From Clostridia bacterium (GTDB taxonomy: Bacteria > Bacillota > Clostridia > DSM-8532 > SZUA-474): a stretch of 32,598 bases of DNA. The DNA lies in the NCBI GenBank assembly GCA_003251775.1, contig QKEK01000248.1:1-32598 (forward strand), read 5' to 3'. The translations under genes and the position numbers were made by a program. Below the pieces are notes generated by a model, which had not been told where the DNA came from, made no database searches, and worked only from the letters and a program-made list of their open reading frames with translations. Shown one piece after another: positions 18,688 through 25,193 of the stretch (position 1 is its first letter; each line of letters opens with the position of its first letter).

Positions 18688-19252
18688 TTAGTAACTGTTT
18701 TTTTCACAGATGAAGCATGAACTTTCTTCATCACAGTCTCTCAAGTCAGCCTCTCACACTTTTTACTATACTACAGTAGGCATTGGTATTCCGATAGCTC
18801 CCAGATCAGTTCACTTCTCCAATAAGCACTATGCCTCTAAAAATACTCCGTAGCTACCCGACAAATTCGCCCTCCTGGCTCAGTTGTCGGCAAAAATCAT
18901 CCATGCTTTTTGTACGCTACTCCATATTTTTAGACGCTAAGTGCTTCTAGGTTCGTTCAAATGCTCTGTGCACCATCAGAATACCAATGCCTACTACACA
19001 GAAAACTCATTAAGTTTTTAAAGGTCATTAACAAAATTTCCTGACTATAAAACCTTCAACCTCAATGTATGCTTCTGTTATGCAGTCTTTCGAATACTTA
19101 TCAAATGCCACTTCCAGTTCTTTTTATAAACTGATATAATGATTAGTACCACATCCAAATTTTTAAGTAGATTATATTTATACGAAGAATAAAAAAATCG
19201 GCAAGTTAGTATAATTAATGATATCGCGATTCTGTTTGAAAGGAGATTAATT
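18688..19252. other. Gene-free stretch upstream of the second chemoreceptor, holding a palindromic element
   Basis: No reading frame with an RBS was seen apart from short antisense shadows. It contains a small hairpin at 18709-18732 (GATGAAG with CTTCATC), the 219-bp palindromic element at 18776-18994, and, after it, AT-rich sequence with TATAAT-like motifs near 19134 and 19210 that may serve the small gene at 19253. Confidence 0.6.
18776..18994. mobile_element. 219-bp palindromic MITE-like element with 4-bp target duplication
   Basis: The ends GTAGGCATTGGTATTC (18776-18791) and GAATACCAATGCCTAC (18979-18994) are perfect 16-bp terminal inverted repeats. The halves stay in ungapped register: AAGCACT, TCTAAAAATA and GTAGC begin 48, 60 and 74 nt from the left end, and their reverse complements end at the same distances from the right end. 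A central stem CCGACAA/TTGTCGG (18858-18864, 18884-18890) closes the structure. TACA lies directly outside both ends (18772-18775 and 18995-18998), as expected for a target-site duplication. It encodes no protein, so it would need a transposase in trans. Confidence 0.75.
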
Positions 19253-19462
19253 TTGAAATCTTTAAAGCTTTTATTAATAGGCATTATAATGACAACTATA
19301 ATGATTTTCTATTTATCTTACGTTTTTCAACATCCTGAAATGGGATGTTTTGTAAGTCTAGAATTTACACGTACTCTTTATGCAATTTATTTTATAACAA
19401 TGATATCTATGTATGTTTTATACGTGGTTTTTAAAAAACGAGAATCTAGGAATAAAATTTAA
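19253..19462 (+). CDS. Small two-helix membrane protein of unknown function
   Basis: 69 aa from a TTG start supported by a very good ribosome binding site (AAAGGAG, 7 nt upstream). Two membrane helices (LLLIGIIMTTIMIFYLSYVF and LYAIYFITMISMYVLYVVF) are joined by a short loop with HPEMGCFVSLEFTRT, and the protein ends in a basic tail (KKRESRNKI). No similarity recognised. It stands alone downstream of the palindromic element. The RBS and the hydrophobic pattern argue that it is real, but its role (small regulator, holin-like or toxin-like protein) cannot be told. Confidence 0.6.
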   Translation: MKSLKLLLIGIIMTTIMIFYLSYVFQHPEMGCFVSLEFTRTLYAIYFITMISMYVLYVVFKKRESRNKI

Positions 19463-19677
19463 TAAGTCATATTTTAAGCTTTAGATTAAACGAAACCCTA
19501 AAACACTCATCTAAAGAAATCGTTAAATAATAAATAAGCAAAATCAATGCATAAATTTTTACAAAGACAAGTATATATATATTAGAAATGATTTTAACAG
19601 TATTTCCATTATTTAATTGAACATGCATATTGTAATTTAGATAATTAAAAACTAATAGATCCTTCTTAAGTATACAA

Positions 19678-19712
19678 AAGAGTATAATAATACTATTTAA
19701 AATTATACTCTT
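19678..19712 (+). promoter_or_regulatory. 11-bp inverted repeat directly before the RBS of the next small gene
   Basis: AAGAGTATAAT (19678-19688) and ATTATACTCTT (19702-19712) are perfect inverted repeats with a 13-nt loop, ending 7 nt before AAAGGAGG. It could be an operator over a -10 element (the arm contains TATAAT) or a leader hairpin. Confidence 0.45.
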
Positions 19713-19734
19713 AATAATAAAGGAGGTCGTTATA

Positions 19735-20040
19735 ATGGAAGCTATCAGTGTATTTCTAAAAATTATCTGCTGTGTATTACAAATCATTACCTTCTTTAGA
19801 GAGAATCAAGACGACATTAAAAGAGCAATCAATAAAATTAAGCATCCAAAGCTGTCAATTCTACCAAGCAACGTTATCAGAATTAAAGCCTTGTTTATAC
19901 ACAATAAGAACCTTGCCTTATTAAAGCTATCAAATCTAGCAGACAAAGTAATAGCCTCATTTTATTTGCAAAAAATGGTTCTAGAGAAGAAGCTCAGAAC
20001 CATCTACACAAAAATCTGCATAAAAATATTACATCATTAA
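19735..20040 (+). CDS. Small basic protein with hydrophobic N-terminus, unknown function
   Basis: 101 aa, ATG with AAAGGAGG about 8 nt upstream, among the strongest RBSs in the window. Residues 3-20 (AISVFLKIICCVLQIITFF) are hydrophobic with a Cys pair and could be a membrane-insertion or amphipathic segment; the rest is Lys-rich (DDIKRAINKIKHPK, QKMVLEKKLRTIYTKICIKI). No domain recognised. An 11-bp inverted repeat precedes the RBS and a textbook terminator follows the stop by 17 nt, so this is a complete single-gene unit. Possible membrane-active peptide or regulator, but there is no direct evidence. Confidence 0.65.
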   Translation: MEAISVFLKIICCVLQIITFFRENQDDIKRAINKIKHPKLSILPSNVIRIKALFIHNKNLALLKLSNLADKVIASFYLQKMVLEKKLRTIYTKICIKILHH

Positions 20041-20056
20041 ATCTCACCACAATATT

Positions 20057-20095
20057 AAGGAGCTTATATATCGCCTATATATAGGCTCCTTTTTT
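20057..20095 (+). terminator. Strong intrinsic terminator of the small basic protein gene
   Basis: AAGGAGCTTATATAT (20057-20071) pairs with ATATATAGGCTCCTT (20077-20091), 15 bp with one G-U and a 5-nt loop, followed by T residues to 20095. Confidence 0.9.
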
Positions 20096-20163
20096 CTATA
20101 TTATTATATTATTTATGATACAAATATATTACTTAAAATTTATTGTCTTTAATAGTATTTTTA

Positions 20164-20268
20164 GTACCAAGTATCAAGTACCAAGTATCAAGTATCAAGT
20201 ATCAAGTACTAAATATCAAGTATCAAGTACAAAGTATTAAATATAAAGTATTAAGTATCAAGTATTAA
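20164..20268. repeat. Heptanucleotide tandem array, 15 units of GTATCAA
   Basis: Fifteen head-to-tail 7-bp units; six are exactly GTATCAA and the others differ by one to three changes (GTACCAA, GTATTAA, ATATAAA and so on). Degeneracy rises toward the right. It lies in the convergent gap between the small gene's terminator and the export adaptor's stop codon, and does not code for protein. Confidence 0.95.
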
Positions 20269-20288
20269 TCATAAAGAATATAAATCTC

Positions 20289-21410
20289 TTATACCCCGAT
20301 TTCAACATCAACATTAAAGCCTGGTATCAAAAAGCCATCATTGTCCTTTATACTTATCTTTACATAAACATTAGTCTCTCCATTAGATGTAACGGCACGT
20401 TTTTGAATTACCTCTACCTCTCCTGTATAGCTTTTGGTTTTATCTGCTAAGGGAATTATCTTAACCCTTGCACCCTCCTTAACATCCACAATAAACTCTT
20501 CGGCTACCTCTGCCTCTACGTATAGCTCAGACACATTTATAAGGCTTATGCAACGGGTATTCTCAAGTAAAATATCACCCTCGCTACAAAGTATATCAGT
20601 AATTATTGATACCTCAGTGTCGCACAATACTACATTATCATTAATATCTGCCCTATTCTTTTTACTTAATAAGTCCTCCAGTATCACCTTGAGTATTTCT
20701 ATTTCCTTTTGTTTTAATTCATAAGCTGAAGCGTATTGTCTTATCTGAGTATCTATCCCTGCAATCTCTGATTCAAAGGCTAGCTCCAGCTCTTTAAGCT
20801 CATTTCGTTTTTGAATAACCCTTTCCTCAAAGGTATCAAATTCTGATTTTGTTATTGTGCCTGATTTCATCATTTCACTTTTTTGGACTAGTTCCTTCTC
20901 TAATTTATCTAAAGCTGTCTTTGTAGTCTCACTATTAAACACAAGTCTCTTTAGATTTGGGTTGTTTTCCTTATTTTTTTGCAGTCTTTGATGGGACAGC
21001 TCTTTTTCAAGCTTATTTAGCTCAAGTATAGCCTTATCTGTATTCATTTCTGCATTTCTTATAAGCTTCTCTTGCTGTGTCAGACTTATCTCCATTAGTG
21101 GTGTTCCCTTCGTTACTGTATCCCCTTCGTTTACCAAAACCTTAAGCACCTCGGCAGAGAATGGCAGGCTGATATTTTTACTACTTCCTGATTTGATAAC
21201 ACCGTACGCATTTACTCCACCAGCATCCTTATTGCTATCATTATTTACTTCACTAGCACCCTTGTCTCCCTCATTATTTACTTCAATACTAGCTTCATCC
21301 TTTGCGGTATCTACCTCAGATTTTGAATTACACCCTGTAAAGGCAATTGCCATTATTGCTACTGATAAGGCTAGATACAAGCCTTTTCTTAAAAAACTAC
21401 TTATACTCAT
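20289..21410 (-). CDS. Lipoprotein membrane-fusion (HlyD/MacA-type) adaptor of an ABC exporter
   Basis: 373 aa from the ATG at 21410, which has GGAGG 10 nt upstream; an ATG at 21428 adds six residues but has no RBS. The N-terminus is a lipoprotein signal (LALSVAIMAIAFTGC, Cys at 27), followed by an acidic, Asn/Ser-rich linker. Then comes a lipoyl-like half (LPFSAEVLKVLVNEGDTVTK), a long coiled coil (about residues 105-235), the second lipoyl half (ILCSEGDILLENTRCISLIN) and a beta-barrel domain (ELYVEAEVAEEFIVDVKEGA). In Gram-positives such adaptors cooperate with MacB-like ABC transporters to export peptides or other amphiphiles. It overlaps the upstream ATPase gene by 14 nt, so the two are translationally coupled; it is the last gene of the operon. 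Confidence 0.9.
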   Translation of the reverse strand: MSISSFLRKGLYLALSVAIMAIAFTGCNSKSEVDTAKDEASIEVNNEGDKGASEVNNDSNKDAGGVNAYGVIKSGSSKNISLPFSAEVLKVLVNEGDTVTKGTPLMEISLTQQEKLIRNAEMNTDKAILELNKLEKELSHQRLQKNKENNPNLKRLVFNSETTKTALDKLEKELVQKSEMMKSGTITKSEFDTFEERVIQKRNELKELELAFESEIAGIDTQIRQYASAYELKQKEIEILKVILEDLLSKKNRADINDNVVLCDTEVSIITDILCSEGDILLENTRCISLINVSELYVEAEVAEEFIVDVKEGARVKIIPLADKTKSYTGEVEVIQKRAVTSNGETNVYVKISIKDNDGFLIPGFNVDVEIGV

Positions 21411-22083
21411 CTGTTTCAATCCTCCCATCTCTTACGTGTATGACCCTATTACCATAATCCGCCGACTCACTTGAGTGGGTAACCTGTACAATAGTAGTCC
21501 CTTCAGATTTATTTATCCTTTTTAGTAGCTGCATAATTTCACAGCCAGTTTTAGAATCAAGATTACCTATAGGTTCGTCTGCCAGAATTATTTCTGGATT
21601 ATTAATTAGTCCTCTAGCTATAGCTACACGCTGCTGTTGACCACCTGATAATTCCCTTGGAGTATGATGACGTCGGTCTTCCAAGCCTACTATGTTAAGA
21701 ATTTCATCAAGTCTGGCTCTGTACTTTTTTATTTTTCCTCCATCTAATAATACTGGCATAAGGATGTTTTCTTCAACATTTAGATTTGGTATCAGGTTAT
21801 AGAATTGGAAGACAAAGCCTATATCCCTTCTTCTCATTATGCTCTCATCCTTATCCTTAAGCTTTGCCACATTTTTGCCATTAACCTTTACATTTCCGCT
21901 TGTAGGTTTATCAAGCCCCCCAATTAAATACAGTAAAGTGCTTTTCCCAGAGCCAGAGGGACCCATTATGGAAACAAATTCTCCTTTGTTAATAGCTATA
22001 TTAACATCCTTTAAAACCTCTACATCTACAGAACCGAGCTTATAGGTTTTATTCAGCTGCTCAGTCTCTATGACAACACTCAT
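21397..22083 (-). CDS. ABC transporter ATP-binding subunit, MacB/LolD type
   Basis: 228 aa, the usual length. ATG at 22083 with AAAGGAG 7 nt upstream; a longer frame to 22161 would run into an intergenic repeat. All ATPase motifs are present: Walker A GPSGSGKST, Q-loop in FVFQFYNLIPNLNVEENIL, signature LSGGQQQRVAIARGL, Walker B with the catalytic Glu in IILADEPIGNLDS, and the H-loop TIVQVTHSSE. The TYKLGSVDVEVLKDVN start is typical of the MacB/LolD/FtsE class that powers FtsX-like permeases. It is the middle gene of the operon, after the permease (139-nt gap) and overlapping the adaptor. Confidence 0.95.
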   Translation of the reverse strand: MSVVIETEQLNKTYKLGSVDVEVLKDVNIAINKGEFVSIMGPSGSGKSTLLYLIGGLDKPTSGNVKVNGKNVAKLKDKDESIMRRRDIGFVFQFYNLIPNLNVEENILMPVLLDGGKIKKYRARLDEILNIVGLEDRRHHTPRELSGGQQQRVAIARGLINNPEIILADEPIGNLDSKTGCEIMQLLKRINKSEGTTIVQVTHSSESADYGNRVIHVRDGRIETDEYK

Positions 22084-22110
22084 TTTAACACTCCTTTCAT
22101 TATGACAATC

Positions 22111-22170
22111 ATTAACTACCCCATGCCTACGGCACAAATAACGCCTGTAAGCGATTTTCAAGACATTTTA
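22111..22170 (+). repeat. 60-bp intergenic repeat, second type, copy 2
   Basis: Ungapped match, about 82%, to the reverse complement of 8084-8141. It fills much of the 139-nt gap between the permease and ATPase genes, in antisense orientation to the operon. TGTAAGCGATTTTC looks a little like a catabolite-response site but deviates at conserved positions. Confidence 0.6.
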
Positions 22171-22222
22171 TTGTTTTATCATATAAGCTTATTTGTTTCT
22201 TATAAACAAGCTTCCATAGCTT

Positions 22223-24727
22223 CTACTCAAACTTTATTGCCTCAATAATATTAAGCTTTGATGATTTGAGGGCTGGGCTTACAGAGGCAACCAGCATTAC
22301 AATTATACCGCATCCAACAGCAATAGCTGCCATATCATATCTAAAGGGTATATCCATATACATATCTATTGAGGTCATAAAATATGGAAGTAAATATGTG
22401 GAGAGAGCAGATGCCAAGCCCCCTACTGCACCTCCAATAAGTCCACTACTAATAGCCTCTAGCAACACCATTGAGGCGGTCTGCTTTCTGCTCATCCCTA
22501 CTGACTTTTGAACTGCGATATACCTTCTTCGCTGAATAAACGAAACAAGCAGATTATTTACAATGCCAATAATGCCGATAAGCATTGCAAATAATGAAAA
22601 TATCTTTAGCATGTTAAATATATTAGTAAAGCTCTCTTCGTCCATTGCTTGTATATCCTTCACGGTCTCTATGAATATGTCCATTCTCTGATAGTCATTT
22701 TTAATAAAGTCTACAACCTTGTCACCTTCAACCCCATTTGACACCTTAATATACATCTCACTGTAGCTATTCTTGCCTGTATCCAGCTTGAAAAATTTTT
22801 CAGAAACCAGTGCATAATTCCCCATGTTTCTTAAGCAGTTAAAAAAGCCTCCAACCCTATAGCTTTTTTCTCTGTCACTCAATTTTAAAGTGATTACATC
22901 ATTCTTCTGTACACTCAGTTTTTCCTTAAGTACATTACTTAGTAGAATTACCCTTTCTTTATTAAGTGCTTCATTAATCTCCTCTCGACTTAATTCAAAT
23001 CTAAAATCCCAAAAATCTAAGAATTTATTAGCATCTATACCTGCAAGCAAAGCAATCTTTTCATTCTTATTAACTACCTCAACACTACTTGTCTGGTATA
23101 CACCATGTACATCACCTATTAATCTGGAACGAGAAAGCTGCGATGAAAAATCTCTATCCATTTCATTGCCACCTACAACAAAGATATCAAACTTGCAGTC
23201 TGAATAGAAATCCAATACTTCTGCTACAATATTTCCACTTAACATACTGACAATTAAGATTACTGTCATTCCAACAGCCAGTAATGATATATTATTCATT
23301 TCAGATTTATTATTATTAAGATTCTTAGCAGCTAAAAATCCAATATTACCAAAAAGCCTGATAAAGAGCCTTTCAAGTATTTTTCCAAGAACCTTTGTTA
23401 TAAATGGCACTAGTAAAATAACACCCAATAATGAGAATATAATAAGCAAGCCAGAGGCAAGCCCCAAGTACTCCTTAGGACAAATTGGGGGTATACAAAC
23501 AACTCCTGTAACCATTACAATTCCAATAATGGTTCTTACCCAGCCCTTCTTTTCCTTTCCCCATTTTATTTCATTTAGAATTATTTCCTTAACTGGTGTT
23601 TTGGATAGCTTATTAATTGGAATTAATGAGCTTAATATACAGACTACTATTGTTAGGATAATTGCAATTAATAGCGTAGTTGGCTCAAACTCCACACTTA
23701 TAGAGGTTGGTGGCATCCATGGAGATTTTGAGAGCTGAGCTATAAGATATAGAACACCATATCCAAGCACACATCCAAATATTGTCCCAAATATAGCATA
23801 TAAAAAGCTTTCTCCTAAAAGAAAAAATTTAGTTGTCAATCTAGTTGCTCCAATGCTCCTCAACGTACCAACAACAGGAAACCGCTCCATAGTGATTACC
23901 TTGAAGGACGTGAATATAATAAAGATGCTCATTAGACACACCATAACAGCCATTACCATAAAAATTGCTGAGAGCATGCTTGCCATCTCCATCGCCTCTT
24001 CCTCGGATATGGTTTCATCAACCTCATATCTATTATAAAGCTCTGTAAGACTTTCAATTACCGCACTCTTTGAGAACTCTTCATTCGTCTTAATATAAAG
24101 CATTTGATTAACGCCCTTTTGTCCATATAGCTGTGATAGTGTGTCCTTTGGCATAACTGCATAAACAGTAAAGCCATCCTCAGCAAATAAGCCCTGTGGC
24201 TGTGCTATACCAACAATCTTGTATTTATGCTTATTGCCATTTATATTTAAGTATATATATTCCCCCTTATGAAGGTCTGCTCTCTCTGCAAAGTCCTTAC
24301 CAATAATAATCTCTCTTCCATAGAAATTAGTTAATTCTTTATTATCAATAAAGTATACTGGATTAAGTCTCTGTAAATCCTCAAATTCGCACCCAAAAAG
24401 AGCTAGCTTTTCTTTATTTCCTGTATCAGACTCGTAGCTTCCTTCCGACTCAAAGCATCCTATAACATAATCTAGCTTATCTTGTATTTGCTGTGCTTCT
24501 TTAGTTTTAATATATGGACTGGTAGAATCCGAGCCTGGGTATACAATAATATCGGCACTACCTGTATACTTTTTCATCTGCTGAATGTATACATTAGTTA
24601 TTGTGGATGAAGAAGCTATAGCCGCAAATATAAGAGCACATGCCGCCGCGGCAGAAAATATAATTAGAAATGTTCTAAACTTCTTTTCAAATATGTTTTT
24701 AATCAATAGCTTTAATACAAAATTCAT
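22223..24727 (-). CDS. ABC transporter permease with two FtsX/MacB-type halves
   Basis: 834 aa, ATG at 24727 with AGGAG 7 nt upstream. Topology by hydrophobicity: an N-terminal helix (about 15-38), a first extracellular domain (about 40-235), three helices (about 243-268, 295-325, 345-372), a helix pair (about 395-450), then a second half with one helix (ISLLAVGMTVILIVSMLSG), a second extracellular domain (about 490-690) and three helices to the end, closing with PALKSSKLNIIEAIKFE. Each half has the FtsX signature, including EAISSGLIGGAVGG. This duplicated ten-helix design is usual for macrolide/antimicrobial-peptide or lipoprotein-type exporters. It is the first gene of a permease-ATPase-adaptor operon. 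Substrate unknown; palindromes at the promoter suggest a local repressor that is not encoded nearby. Confidence 0.92.
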   Translation of the reverse strand: MNFVLKLLIKNIFEKKFRTFLIIFSAAAACALIFAAIASSSTITNVYIQQMKKYTGSADIIVYPGSDSTSPYIKTKEAQQIQDKLDYVIGCFESEGSYESDTGNKEKLALFGCEFEDLQRLNPVYFIDNKELTNFYGREIIIGKDFAERADLHKGEYIYLNINGNKHKYKIVGIAQPQGLFAEDGFTVYAVMPKDTLSQLYGQKGVNQMLYIKTNEEFSKSAVIESLTELYNRYEVDETISEEEAMEMASMLSAIFMVMAVMVCLMSIFIIFTSFKVITMERFPVVGTLRSIGATRLTTKFFLLGESFLYAIFGTIFGCVLGYGVLYLIAQLSKSPWMPPTSISVEFEPTTLLIAIILTIVVCILSSLIPINKLSKTPVKEIILNEIKWGKEKKGWVRTIIGIVMVTGVVCIPPICPKEYLGLASGLLIIFSLLGVILLVPFITKVLGKILERLFIRLFGNIGFLAAKNLNNNKSEMNNISLLAVGMTVILIVSMLSGNIVAEVLDFYSDCKFDIFVVGGNEMDRDFSSQLSRSRLIGDVHGVYQTSSVEVVNKNEKIALLAGIDANKFLDFWDFRFELSREEINEALNKERVILLSNVLKEKLSVQKNDVITLKLSDREKSYRVGGFFNCLRNMGNYALVSEKFFKLDTGKNSYSEMYIKVSNGVEGDKVVDFIKNDYQRMDIFIETVKDIQAMDEESFTNIFNMLKIFSLFAMLIGIIGIVNNLLVSFIQRRRYIAVQKSVGMSRKQTASMVLLEAISSGLIGGAVGGLASALSTYLLPYFMTSIDMYMDIPFRYDMAAIAVGCGIIVMLVASVSPALKSSKLNIIEAIKFE

Positions 24728-24742
24728 TTAGTCTCTCCTAGC

Positions 24743-24781
24743 ATAATGTACATTATTTGCAATATTACATATTGGATTATA
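24743..24781 (-). promoter_or_regulatory. Promoter region of the ABC operon with two inverted repeats
   Basis: On the minus strand a TATAAT (24781-24776) is followed by CAATAT-TAC-ATATTG (24760-24774) and then by ATAATGTACATTAT, a perfect 14-bp palindrome (24743-24756), 15 nt before the permease ATG. The -35 is poor. Their place at and just after the likely transcription start fits repressor binding; this is inference. Confidence 0.45.
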
Positions 24782-24851
24782 TCTTAATTAAATACCACGA
24801 AATCTATTATGCTTGCCAGCACTATTAAGTATTGAGGAATACTGAGTTTAA

Positions 24852-24890
24852 TTTTCATAAATATGTAACAACGCAAATAGCTTATATTTA
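24852..24890 (+). repeat. Dispersed intergenic repeat, copy E
   Basis: TTTTCATAAATATGTAACAA then CGCAAATAGCTTATATTTA. The right half matches copies A and C closely; no clear left arm is present. It lies about 125 nt upstream of the ABC permease start, antisense to it. Confidence 0.65.
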
Positions 24891-25061
24891 ACCTTGCTGG
24901 CTCCGTAGTAAAGTATATTATACAATTATTAGGTATGAATTGGTACGAAATTAGTTTTGAATTAAAGTCGTATTAGAAAAAAATTAGAATAAGTATGAGA
25001 TATAAACCTTGTTGATTACAATAAATAGAAACCTTATTGTTTGCACAAAAAGAATCATAAA

Positions 25062-25101
25062 GGGAAAGCAGTTACTAATAAATACAAGTAACTGCCTTCC
25101 C
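25062..25101 (-). terminator. Hairpin, likely terminator of the nucleotidase gene
   Basis: On the minus strand GGGAAGGCAGTTACT pairs fully (one G-U) with AGTAACTGCTTTCCC around a 10-nt loop, followed by TTT. The pairing is complete only as minus-strand RNA, which assigns it to the gene ending at 25194, 92 nt upstream. Confidence 0.75.
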
Positions 25102-25193
25102 TATTAAAGATATGACAACAAGAACCCTATCTTGTCTACACTATTAGAGATAGCTGATAGCTTATAGCCTTGTTGCTTGTACAATCACTCACT

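Larger units (their letters stand above)
24782..25193. other. Intergenic region between the nucleotidase gene and the ABC operon
   Basis: No supported coding frame. It holds repeat copy E (24852-24890), the nucleotidase terminator (25062-25101) and a small hairpin near 25112-25134 (GACAA with TTGTC). Confidence 0.6.

Noticed and set aside
18776-18994. Terminator or riboswitch as explanation for the palindromic element
   Set aside because: Perfect terminal repeats with a target duplication fit an inserted element better; there is no adjoining gene in the right position for a riboswitch.
19467-19787. 106-aa minus-strand hydrophobic reading frame
   Set aside because: Poor RBS, AT-driven composition, and it overlaps the start, leader hairpin and RBS of the better supported gene at 19735.
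20164-20268. CRISPR array
   Set aside because: The unit is 7 bp with no spacers and no cas genes nearby.
22150-22165. Catabolite-response (cre) site in the 60-bp repeat
   Set aside because: TGTAAGCGATTTTC and its counterpart TGTAAGCGGTTTCC each miss two conserved positions, and the match lies in a repeat.
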